DNA of 64,000 nucleotides from Lysobacterales bacterium PRO7 (GTDB lineage: Bacteria; Pseudomonadota; Gammaproteobacteria; Xanthomonadales; Rhodanobacteraceae), in NCBI GenBank assembly GCA_021404785.1, contig QWHH01000003.1, positions 62,001 through 126,000 on the forward strand, read 5' to 3'. The position numbers were made by a program, and so were the translations under genes. The notes below the pieces were generated by a model. That model was not told the DNA's origin. It made no database searches and saw only the letters and a program-made list of their open reading frames with translations. Within the stretch, counting starts at the first letter, position 1. Each line of letters starts with the position of its first letter. Below, one piece after another: positions 7,691 to 15,588 of this stretch.

Positions 7691-10227
7691 TCCGTCGCGG
7701 GTTTGTCCTGGACCGCCAGCGCATCGCGCCGTTCCGGCGTGAGCTTGAGGATGCCGTGGCGGATTTCACGCGACAGGATCACCTTTGCGTCGCGCACGAT
7801 GTCTTCCAGCGCGGCGTCGAATTCGAGCTTGCCGTTTTGATCGGGCCAGATCACGCGTCGTTCGCGAAGTTTCTGGATGAAACCACGGAACAGGGATTTG
7901 TCGAAGAACTCCGGCGCGTTGAGTTCATGCAGCAACGACAGGCGCTGCGCGGTCAGCGTGCACAGGTTTTCCAGTTCCGGCCCGGACAAGGTGTTCGGAC
8001 CATTGCGCACCAGCGCGGCGATCGCGATGTAGTAGCGCTCGAACGCCTGCAGCATGCTGTGCGCGATCGTGCGTAACTGGAACGCGCTGTCGCTTTGGCC
8101 GGGTTCGCGCGCGAGGATGCGGCCTTCGTCCACGTGCGCGAGCAGGCCGCGCTCGACGAAGAATTCGATGATCGCATCCATGCGCTCGGTGAAGCCATCC
8201 TCGTCCCAGGGCAGAAACAACTCGGCCTGGATGAACGGATAGATCATGCGGCCCAATCGCAGGATGGTTTCGCGCGCGACGCGCCGGTTGTTGAGGAAAC
8301 AGCACGCCACCCACGCCGCCGCCGCGATCAGGTGCAACACATTGTTGCGGAAATAGGAAAGCAGCACCGCGTTCTGGCCATCGCAGGTCAGAACGTCGCC
8401 GAGCGGATGCTTGATGCGGCCGATCCAGCCCATGCGCTCGCCATAGGCGATGATGTCCGCAGGCGCGAGCGGCGTCACGGTGACACGATCCGAATACGGC
8501 ATCGCCGTGAGCAACGCCTTGACCAGGTCGAGCTGGGCGAGCAGATCGGCTTCCGCCATCGCGTGCTTGGGCGTGGACAGGATCGCAAGCGCCAGCAAAT
8601 TCACCGGATTGACGTCGGTGGCGCGGTTGATGTTGACGAGGATCTTCTCGCCAAGCTGGTCGAGCAAGCCATTCAACCACTCGGGCTTGGCATCGGGATC
8701 GCTGCTCGCCTGGCGCCAGTCGGGACTGGCCGCGTCGAGCAGGGGCGTCAGTTCAATCGGCTCGCCAAAATTCAGCGCGACGTGACCGTAGTGCTGGCGC
8801 AGCACGCCGCGCACGCCGCGGATCAAGGCGAACCAGGATTCCTTCTCCTTCGGCTGGCCGGACAGTTCACCGATGTAGGACTTGCCCTCCATCAGTTTCT
8901 CGTAGCCGATGTAGACCGGCTGGAACAGTACCGGCCGGCGCGGCGCGCGCAGGAACGCGCGCAAGGTCATCGACAACAGGCCGAAGCGCGGGGCCAGAGT
9001 GCGGCCGGTGCGCGAACGCGTGCCCTCGATGAAGTATTCCATCGGCGCGCCCCGGTCGATGAGCTGGGCCATGTATTCCTTGAACACCACCGCGTACAGG
9101 GCATTGCCCTTGAAACTGCGGCGCATGAAGAATGCACCGCCGCGGCGCAGCAGCGGCCCGAGCACGGGCAGGTTCAGGTTCACGCCGGCCGCGATGTGCG
9201 GCACCACCAGGCCCGATTGATAGAGCTGGTAGGAAAGCAGCAGATAGTCGGCATGACTGCGATGGCAAGGCACGTACACCACTTCGTGTCCGGTCGCCGC
9301 CGCGCGCGCCTTGTCGAAGTGATGCACGGCGATGCCGTCGTAGAGCTTGTTCCAGAAGCTCGTGAGCAGGAATGACACCGACCGCACCACCGGATGCGAG
9401 TAGTCGGCGGCAATTTCCCAGGCGAAATCGCGCGCACGCTTGCGCGCCTGGTCGAAGCTCGTGCCGTCCTTGCTCGCCGTGGCTTCGATCGCCGCGCGCA
9501 CCGGCTCGGAGTTGAGCAGGGCATCGACGACCGTACGCCGGTGCGAGAGGTCCGGGCCGATGACCTGGGCGCGGACACGGCGAAAATGCGCGCGTAGCAC
9601 GCGCGAAATCTTGCGCAGCGTGCGCTCGAGCGGGACGTCGCGTTCGGCATCCAGGGTCTCGCGCACATGCACGGGTGGAGCGAACTGGACGATGGTCGTG
9701 CGACCGTTGAGCAGCAACGCGAGCAGACGCCGAAAGCGGCCGACCACGACCCAGTTTTCCGAGAACAGCACGCGAAACCAGCCGCTCTGGCGATCCGGCG
9801 CGCGGCCGACGAAGATCGACACCGGCACCAGTTGCGCATCCAGTTGCGGATCGGCGCGCAATGCATCAAGCAATTGCGCCAGGGTCTGCGAATGGGTGCG
9901 TGGCCTGGCGCGCCGATACAGCCAGCCCGCGCGCCGCGCCAGCGCGAACATCGAGCGCGGGCGGCGCAGCGCGCCGAGCTGCAATGGCTGCAGGGGTTCC
10001 GGCAAGCCGGCCTCGCGGCAGGCCTGCTCCAGAATCAAGGTGTCCGACAATCCGTAACGCTCGGTGACGTAGATCACCGGTTTTGCAGCGTCGATGACGG
10101 CGCGCACGTCCTGCGGTTCGCGACGAATCGTCAGCCACGGTTCCAGCACGCGGCCGCAGGCGCGCAACCACCACGCGGCGCGCGGCGCGGACGAGGTTTG
10201 ATCCGTCATGGGTGCGGGCGAATCCAT
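7687..10227 (-). CDS. plsB: Glycerol-3-phosphate 1-O-acyltransferase
   Basis: 846-aa membrane acyltransferase that makes lysophosphatidic acid, the first step of phospholipid synthesis. The acyltransferase block has HRSHAD (HX4D motif, near residue 322), then GGAFFMRRSFKGN, YFIEGTRSRTGR and PVYIGYEKLMEG. The length matches the PlsB family (about 800-870). A second Met is at residue 7. A TACAAT box stands 6 nt before the first ATG and no ribosome site is visible, so a leaderless start at residue 1 is plausible. Confidence 0.96.
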   Translation of the reverse strand: MDSPAPMTDQTSSAPRAAWWLRACGRVLEPWLTIRREPQDVRAVIDAAKPVIYVTERYGLSDTLILEQACREAGLPEPLQPLQLGALRRPRSMFALARRAGWLYRRARPRTHSQTLAQLLDALRADPQLDAQLVPVSIFVGRAPDRQSGWFRVLFSENWVVVGRFRRLLALLLNGRTTIVQFAPPVHVRETLDAERDVPLERTLRKISRVLRAHFRRVRAQVIGPDLSHRRTVVDALLNSEPVRAAIEATASKDGTSFDQARKRARDFAWEIAADYSHPVVRSVSFLLTSFWNKLYDGIAVHHFDKARAAATGHEVVYVPCHRSHADYLLLSYQLYQSGLVVPHIAAGVNLNLPVLGPLLRRGGAFFMRRSFKGNALYAVVFKEYMAQLIDRGAPMEYFIEGTRSRTGRTLAPRFGLLSMTLRAFLRAPRRPVLFQPVYIGYEKLMEGKSYIGELSGQPKEKESWFALIRGVRGVLRQHYGHVALNFGEPIELTPLLDAASPDWRQASSDPDAKPEWLNGLLDQLGEKILVNINRATDVNPVNLLALAILSTPKHAMAEADLLAQLDLVKALLTAMPYSDRVTVTPLAPADIIAYGERMGWIGRIKHPLGDVLTCDGQNAVLLSYFRNNVLHLIAAAAWVACCFLNNRRVARETILRLGRMIYPFIQAELFLPWDEDGFTERMDAIIEFFVERGLLAHVDEGRILAREPGQSDSAFQLRTIAHSMLQAFERYYIAIAALVRNGPNTLSGPELENLCTLTAQRLSLLHELNAPEFFDKSLFRGFIQKLRERRVIWPDQNGKLEFDAALEDIVRDAKVILSREIRHGILKLTPERRDALAVQDKPATD

Positions 10228-10233
10228 GCCGTC

Positions 10234-10239
10234 ATTGTA
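10234..10239 (-). promoter_or_regulatory. -10 box abutting the plsB start codon
   Basis: TACAAT on the minus strand, followed by six bases and then ATG. At a normal -10 to +1 distance the mRNA would begin at the start codon. The possible -35, GGTTTC at 17 bp, is weak. Confidence 0.5.
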
Positions 10240-10263
10240 CGGGACTGCCGGATTCAGAAACCG

Positions 10264-10288
10264 TTCGGCCCGCGCCGGGCGGGCCGAA
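10264..10288 (-). terminator. GC-rich hairpin after the lipoprotein gene
   Basis: Perfect 10-bp stem (10264-10273 with 10279-10288) and a five-base loop between the lipoprotein gene and plsB. There is no U-tract on either strand, so it may be a pause site or an mRNA-stabilising end rather than a full intrinsic terminator. Confidence 0.45.
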
Positions 10289-10311
10289 TCGGGTTGCGCG
10301 ACAAGAGTATA

Positions 10312-11250
10312 TTACTTGCCGGAATCCACCGGCGGTTCGGCAGATTGCGCCGGCTTGGCCGCGGCGACGGCAGCCTCGGCCTGGCGCTTCTTCCACTGTT
10401 CGATCGCATTCTTGCCGTACCAGCGGCCATCGACCTTGACCATTTCGGCCTCGGTCGTGAACGGCTTGTCGAACGCGGTGTAGCTAATCGTGACCTTGGC
10501 GGTATCACCCACCGCGGGCGCAGCCTGCACCTTGATCGAATCCAGGGTCTTGTCCACGTTCAACCCGTACACGCCGAGCACGGATTTCACGCCGGCCAGC
10601 ACGACGCCGGCCTTTTGCATGCTCTGGTCGTAACTTAGCGCGCGCGCCTCGTCGACGGACTTGAGGTTGAGTGCGCGCGCGGTCTTGCAGATCTGCGCAA
10701 TCGCCGCCTTGACCAGCGCCGGATCGGTGAACTTCGTCGTCTGCGCCCACTGCGCGGTGGCGTCGAGCAAGGCCTCGGCCTGCTGTTTCTGTGCGTCGCT
10801 CATGTCCTTGCTTTGCGCGATCGTGCTCTTGGCAAAGCCCTGGCCCATGGCGATCAACATCGGCATCTGCTGTGCGGACTGCTTGTCGAATTCGGCAAGC
10901 TTGGGCTCGATCTGCGCGTACATCTTCGCCTCGGCGTCCGGCGCGGTGAGTTTGGCCATCTGCTCGGCGAACTGCTTGCGGTCTTCGTCGGTCACCGGCT
11001 CGGCGTTCATGTCCTTGGCCCAGTCCGCCTTCATCTTGGCCACTTCCGCGGTGGGAAGGGAATTGTCGATCAGCGCGGCGACGTTGTTGTCGCGCAGGGC
11101 CTTGATCGAAGCAGCGACGGCAGCGTCGGGCGAAGCCGGCGCGGCTGCCGCGACCGGAGCGGCCGGACTGGATGCGTTCTGCTGCTGGTTGCAGCCGAAA
11201 CCGGCGGCCGCGAGCGCCGCGACGAGCGCGAATCGAACGAACTTGGTCAT
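10312..11250 (-). CDS. Putative lipoprotein of unknown function
   Basis: 312-aa protein with a lipoprotein signal: MTKFVRFALVAALAAAGFGC, then NQQQ after the lipid-attached cysteine. Asn at +2 favours outer-membrane sorting by the usual rule. The next region is Ala/Pro-rich, followed by a helical body with many Lys/Asp/Ala (KADWAKDMNAEPVTDEDRKQFAEQM). A C-terminal beta-like part (AKVTISYTAFDKPF...VDGRWYGKNAIEQW) resembles the DUF4878/NTF2-like style of secreted domains, though I cannot assign a family. Start chosen at the signal-peptide Met with GGGAT upstream. Confidence 0.7.
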   Translation of the reverse strand: MTKFVRFALVAALAAAGFGCNQQQNASSPAAPVAAAAPASPDAAVAASIKALRDNNVAALIDNSLPTAEVAKMKADWAKDMNAEPVTDEDRKQFAEQMAKLTAPDAEAKMYAQIEPKLAEFDKQSAQQMPMLIAMGQGFAKSTIAQSKDMSDAQKQQAEALLDATAQWAQTTKFTDPALVKAAIAQICKTARALNLKSVDEARALSYDQSMQKAGVVLAGVKSVLGVYGLNVDKTLDSIKVQAAPAVGDTAKVTISYTAFDKPFTTEAEMVKVDGRWYGKNAIEQWKKRQAEAAVAAAKPAQSAEPPVDSGK

Positions 11251-11340
11251 GACAAATCCCCAGGCGGTAGTGTGGGATGGCGACTGTAGTGAGCGCGCCG
11301 GCACAAGGCAAGCGCGCAGATTGCGTCGGTCAGGGTATGT

Positions 11341-12249
11341 TTAGTTCTCGTGCAACGCGGCGTGGATGGCCGCGCGCGGATCGGCGCGCAATTTCTTGTC
11401 CGGATTGTGCCTGGTCAAAGCCGACACCCACGAACCGTAGACCGGATTCGGCAAGGCGAACCAGCGCTGGCCGAACCAGCCGCGATACGGCGCGATACGC
11501 TCGGCGCGCGCCGCGTTATCCGCATCCGCGCCGTCGATGAAATCAGCGAAATTGTCGCCGAACATCGCGAGCACGCGGTATTTCTGCGCGACCAGCCGGC
11601 GCCGGCAGCCCTTGTCGGCAGATGAACGTTCCACGCAACCGGGTGTGGCGACTCCACGATTGAGCATCGCGCCATCGGCCAGCGGAAAGCCGTCGGCGAC
11701 GAGATTGGCGCGGGTGGAATCGGCCATTTCCTCGTCGCGATTGCTGATGTAAAACACGGTCACACCATGCGCGGCGGCGAACTTGGCGTATTCCAGGGCG
11801 CCGGGCAGGGGCTTGGCGGAAGCCTGCCGCACCCAGGCGGCAAAGGCGGTCTTGCCGGAAGTCACGTTGTCGCGGACCAGGCGCGCCTCGAAAGGCGAGT
11901 TGTCGAACACGGTTTCGTCGATGTCGACGATCACCGCAGCCGGCAGGCCCTGCGCATCGTTCGAGCGTTCGCCCCTGGGCAGCGCATCCCAGTGCGGGTC
12001 GGCCAATGCGGCGAGCAATTGCGACTCGGCCATCTTGTAGATTCCGGCATAAACCAGATCATGCTCGATGCTGGTCTGCATCCAGGCCACCGCGTACAGC
12101 AAATCGTTGCCGGCAAACTTCGAATCAGCGGATGCACTGGCATGCGTGGCCGGTCTTTGCGGCGCGCTGGCGCATGCGCCGAGCAAGCACGCGATACACA
12201 ACACGATGTCAAGCGAACGGCGCACACGTATCCAGATTGATGCGATCAA
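11341..12249 (-). CDS. HAD acid phosphatase, lipoprotein e(P4) family (copy 1)
   Basis: Class C acid phosphatase/5'-nucleotidase-like lipoprotein of up to 302 aa, acting on nucleotide monophosphates outside the cytoplasm. The lipobox is LLGAC. The HAD catalytic motif is VDIDETVFDNSP, and the later motifs include FYISNRDEE and FGDNFADF. The first possible codon is TTG; a GTG at 12225 would give a more usual signal peptide, so the start is uncertain. It lies directly after a paralogue in the same direction, so the pair is a tandem duplication. The second copy keeps the same order of motifs but is strongly diverged. Confidence 0.85.
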   Translation of the reverse strand: MIASIWIRVRRSLDIVLCIACLLGACASAPQRPATHASASADSKFAGNDLLYAVAWMQTSIEHDLVYAGIYKMAESQLLAALADPHWDALPRGERSNDAQGLPAAVIVDIDETVFDNSPFEARLVRDNVTSGKTAFAAWVRQASAKPLPGALEYAKFAAAHGVTVFYISNRDEEMADSTRANLVADGFPLADGAMLNRGVATPGCVERSSADKGCRRRLVAQKYRVLAMFGDNFADFIDGADADNAARAERIAPYRGWFGQRWFALPNPVYGSWVSALTRHNPDKKLRADPRAAIHAALHEN

Positions 12250-12264
12250 ACGATTATTGCACGT

Positions 12265-13134
12265 TCAATTGGTTCGCAACGCCGCGCGCTTGGCAGCCTC
12301 GCGCTTGTCCTGCGGCAACGACCAGTCGTTGTTGAAAAGTGCCGGTTCCCACGAGCCATACGTCGGATTCGGCAGCACGAACCAGCGGTCACCGAACCAG
12401 TCCAGATACGGCGCGACGACCGCCGTGCGGCCGGCAGGCGTATTGGCCAGCACGTCCACGAAATCACCGATCTGATCGCCGAATTGCATCAGCACGCGAT
12501 AGTGCTCGCCGATCAGCCTGCGGCGGCAGCCCTTTTCCGTACCGACCTGCTCGCAGCCGGGCACGACCGTGCCGAGTCCGAGAAAGCGGTCCGCGCTGTC
12601 CACCGGCAGGCCCACGCTGCGTAAATTGGCAACGGTGACTTCGTCCAGATCCTTGGCCCGGTTGGACAGGTAGAACACGGCCACGCCCTGCGCATGGGCA
12701 TAGACGGTGAAGTCGACTGCTCCAGGCAACGCCTTGGCGCGGGCTTCCCGGCACCATTGCGCCCAGGTGACTTCGTTGTACATCCCGCCGTCGCGGACAA
12801 GGCGCGCCTGGTAGGGCGAGTTGTCGAGCACGGTCTCGTCGATGTCGAGGATCACCGCCGGCGGAAGGTTTTTCGGCGGCGTATCGCGCTCGTCATGCGG
12901 CAGTGCATCCCACGACGGATCGGCAAGCGCGGCGGCGAGTTTCTCGCGCGCAACCTTGTAGGTTTCGCGCAAGATCAGGTCGTGCTCGACGGCGGTCTGC
13001 GTCCAGGCGACGGCATTGAGATTGTCGTCGGCACCAGATTTCGCGGCAGGGCCCGGACCCGGCTTTTGTGGTGCGCTCGCGCAGGCAGCGAGCAGCGCGA
13101 CGCCGATCAACAGAAAGGTCTTGCGCAATGCCAT
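12265..13134 (-). CDS. HAD acid phosphatase, lipoprotein e(P4) family (copy 2)
   Basis: 289-aa paralogue of the following gene. Lipobox LLAAC after MALRKTFLLIGVA; catalytic LDIDETVLDNSPYQARLVRD; later FYLSNRAKDL, KGCRRRLI and FGDQIGDFVD. Known: H. influenzae e(P4) frees nucleosides from NMN and other nucleotides for uptake. Inferred: these two enzymes scavenge phosphate or nucleotides at the cell surface. It is transcribed with the second copy, 15 bp apart. Confidence 0.88.
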   Translation of the reverse strand: MALRKTFLLIGVALLAACASAPQKPGPGPAAKSGADDNLNAVAWTQTAVEHDLILRETYKVAREKLAAALADPSWDALPHDERDTPPKNLPPAVILDIDETVLDNSPYQARLVRDGGMYNEVTWAQWCREARAKALPGAVDFTVYAHAQGVAVFYLSNRAKDLDEVTVANLRSVGLPVDSADRFLGLGTVVPGCEQVGTEKGCRRRLIGEHYRVLMQFGDQIGDFVDVLANTPAGRTAVVAPYLDWFGDRWFVLPNPTYGSWEPALFNNDWSLPQDKREAAKRAALRTN

Positions 13135-13158
13135 CGCGGATTCTCCAGATTCGTTTCG

Positions 13159-14172
13159 TCAATGATAGCCCGCATCCGCCGCCACCTTTCCGCGGAAAAT
13201 GCGATAGGAATAGGCGGTGTAGGTCAGGACCACGGGGATCATGATGCAGGCACCGACCAGCACGAAACCCTGCGACGACGGTGGTGACGCGGCGGCCCAG
13301 ATCGTCAGCGTCGGCGGCACGATGTTCGGCCAGATGCCGGCGACGAGACCGATGAAACCAAGACCGAAGAAGCACAGCGACAGCACGAACGGCGCGACCT
13401 CACGATTGCGGATTACGGCAAACCACAGCGCCACCGCATTGACGACGGCGAGGATCGGCACCGGTGAGAGGTACGCAAAATTCGGCCACGCGAACCAGCG
13501 CGCCATCAGACGCGGATCGAGAAACGGCAACCACGAACTGACTAGCAGCATGAACGCGATCACGCCGAGCATCAGCGGCCGGGTCAGATCGAAGGCGATG
13601 CGCTGCACGCGGCCTTGCGTTTTCAGGATCAGCCAGGTCGCCCCGAGCAGGGCATAGCCGAACACCACAGCGACGCCGGTGAGCATTGAGAACGGGCTGA
13701 ACCAGGCGAACGCGGCAGCATGCACGTATTTGCCGCCGGTCAGCGGCATGCCTTCGATCAGCGCGCCCAGAATCAGACCCTGCATGAACGCTGCGATCAA
13801 CGACCCGGCCGCGAACGCGATGCCCCACACCCAGCGCGAGCGTTGCGCCTTGAAGCGAAACTCGAACGCGACGCCGCGGAAAATCAGCGCGATCAGCATG
13901 GCCAGGATCGGCAGATACAGCGCGGACAGCACGATGGAATACGCTGGCGGGAACGCGGCCATCAGTCCGGCGCCGCCCATCACCAGCCAGGTTTCATTGC
14001 CGTCCCAGATCGGCGCGGCGGTATTCATCATGTGATCGCGCTGCGCATCGTCGTCGGCGAACGGGGTGAGGATGCCGATGCCGAGCACGAAGCCGTCGAG
14101 CAGCACGTACATCAGCACGGCGAAACCGATGATGAAGAACCAGATTACGGGCAGCGCGCCGGCGAGCGTCAT
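13159..14172 (-). CDS. cioB: Cytochrome bd-type quinol oxidase subunit II
   Basis: 337-aa polytopic membrane protein beginning with a CydB/CioB N-terminus (YVLLDGFVLGIGILTPF, then WDGNETWLVMGGAGLMAAFP). It pairs with subunit I to form a terminal oxidase that reduces oxygen to water with quinol. Its start overlaps the subunit I stop by ATGA. No CydX-like small subunit is found in the 24 bp behind it. Confidence 0.92.
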   Translation of the reverse strand: MTLAGALPVIWFFIIGFAVLMYVLLDGFVLGIGILTPFADDDAQRDHMMNTAAPIWDGNETWLVMGGAGLMAAFPPAYSIVLSALYLPILAMLIALIFRGVAFEFRFKAQRSRWVWGIAFAAGSLIAAFMQGLILGALIEGMPLTGGKYVHAAAFAWFSPFSMLTGVAVVFGYALLGATWLILKTQGRVQRIAFDLTRPLMLGVIAFMLLVSSWLPFLDPRLMARWFAWPNFAYLSPVPILAVVNAVALWFAVIRNREVAPFVLSLCFFGLGFIGLVAGIWPNIVPPTLTIWAAASPPSSQGFVLVGACIMIPVVLTYTAYSYRIFRGKVAADAGYH

Positions 14173-15554
14173 GGGTGGTCTCCCAGTTCCTCATCGCCCA
14201 GCGACAACGGCCGCGCTGCAGTCTGCACGCCGCGGCGCGGCGGCGCGGTCACCGGGCCGGCGCGCAGCATCTTGATCAGATACCACGTCGCGAATCCGAA
14301 CAGCAACAAGTACGTGGCGATGTAGGTGGTCAGCGATGCGAACACGCTGCCCGAGGTGATGTTCGGACTCACCGCATCGGCGGTGCGCAGCACGTCGTAC
14401 ACCACCCACGGCTGGCGTCCGACCTCGGCCACCCACCAGCCGAGCACCAGCGCGACGAAGCCGCTCGGCGTCATCACCATCCACGCGCGCAGATACCAGC
14501 GCGAGGTGAACGCCGTGCCGCGCCTGAGCATCCACAGCCCGATCCAGGCGACCGCGAGCATCGCGAATCCGAGTCCCACCATGATGCGGAAAGCGTAGAA
14601 CGGTATCAATACGGGCGGACGATCGGCGGGCGCGAAATCCTTCAGTCCCTTCACTTCGCCGCTCCACGAGTGGGTCAGGATCAGGCTGCCCAAATGCGGC
14701 ACGTCAAGTGCATAGTCATTGCGTTCGGCTTGCGCGTTAGGGATCGCAAGCAACGTCAACGGCACGTTTGTTTCGGTATCCCAGCGCGCCTCGATCGCGG
14801 CCAGCTTGGCCGGCTGGTGCTCACGAACCTCTTGACCGGAAAGATCGCCGACGAAGATCTGCAACGGCGCGACGATGGCGACGAATATCAACGCGCATTT
14901 CAGGCACAGGCGCGCTTTATCCGCGAACTGCCCGCGCGCCAGATAGAACGCCGAGACGCCGCCGATCACGAACGCGCTGGTCAAAAACGCCGCCAGCACC
15001 ATGTGCGGCAGACGGTAGAAGAATGAGGGATTGAAGATCACGGCCCACCAATCGGTCGGATAAAACACGCCGTCCTTGAGTGCGTAACCCGCCGGTGTCT
15101 GCATCCAGCTGTTCGCGCTGATGATCCAGAAGGTGGAGATCAGGGTGCCCAGCGCGACCATGCAAGTGGCGAAAAAATGCGTGCGATGGCTCACCCGCTG
15201 CCAGCCGAACAACATCACACCGAGGAAGGTGGCTTCCATGAAAAATGCAGTCAGTACCTCGTAGTTGAGGAGCGGCCCGACCACGTTGCCGGCGGCGCTG
15301 GAGAATCCCGCCCAGTTGGTGCCGAACTGGAAACTCATCACGATGCCGGTGACCACGCCGACACCGAACGACACCGAGAAAATCTTCATCCAGAAAAAAA
15401 ACAGGTCGCGTACCGCGTCATCGCGCGTGCGCAGCCACCACGCTTCGAGAAACGCGAGCCAACTCGCCAGGCCGATCGTGAACGCAGGGAACAGGATGTG
15501 GAACGAAATCACGAACCCGAATTGCAGGCGCGACAGCAGCACGGTTGTATCCAT
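14169..15554 (-). CDS. cioA: Cytochrome bd-type quinol oxidase subunit I
   Basis: 461-aa haem-bearing subunit. It has the N-terminal haem-ligand region FHILFPAFTIG, the core motif NSWMQTP, and GRQPW, which is conserved in the family. The loop between the quinol-site helices is short, and the protein is much shorter than E. coli CydA (522 aa), so it resembles the cyanide-insensitive CioA branch; resistance itself is inference. The start at MDTTVLLSRLQFG was chosen by family alignment. An AATAAT box lies 6 nt before the ATG. Confidence 0.92.
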   Translation of the reverse strand: MDTTVLLSRLQFGFVISFHILFPAFTIGLASWLAFLEAWWLRTRDDAVRDLFFFWMKIFSVSFGVGVVTGIVMSFQFGTNWAGFSSAAGNVVGPLLNYEVLTAFFMEATFLGVMLFGWQRVSHRTHFFATCMVALGTLISTFWIISANSWMQTPAGYALKDGVFYPTDWWAVIFNPSFFYRLPHMVLAAFLTSAFVIGGVSAFYLARGQFADKARLCLKCALIFVAIVAPLQIFVGDLSGQEVREHQPAKLAAIEARWDTETNVPLTLLAIPNAQAERNDYALDVPHLGSLILTHSWSGEVKGLKDFAPADRPPVLIPFYAFRIMVGLGFAMLAVAWIGLWMLRRGTAFTSRWYLRAWMVMTPSGFVALVLGWWVAEVGRQPWVVYDVLRTADAVSPNITSGSVFASLTTYIATYLLLFGFATWYLIKMLRAGPVTAPPRRGVQTAARPLSLGDEELGDHP

Positions 15555-15560
15555 GCTGCG

Positions 15561-15566
15561 ATTATT
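15561..15566 (-). promoter_or_regulatory. -10 box abutting the cioA start codon
   Basis: AATAAT on the minus strand, then six bases, then ATG. The surrounding GCAATAATCG also occurs upstream of the 11341-12249 phosphatase gene. Confidence 0.45.
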
Positions 15567-15588
15567 GCACCGTTGGATGGCGTGCGCG

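Noticed and set aside
8095-9375. 426-codon open frame opposite plsB
   Set aside because: It mirrors the plsB coding sequence and has no start signal.
13135-13158. A CydX-like small subunit after cioB
   Set aside because: Only 24 bp lie between cioB and the next gene, too short for CydX, and no frame is present.
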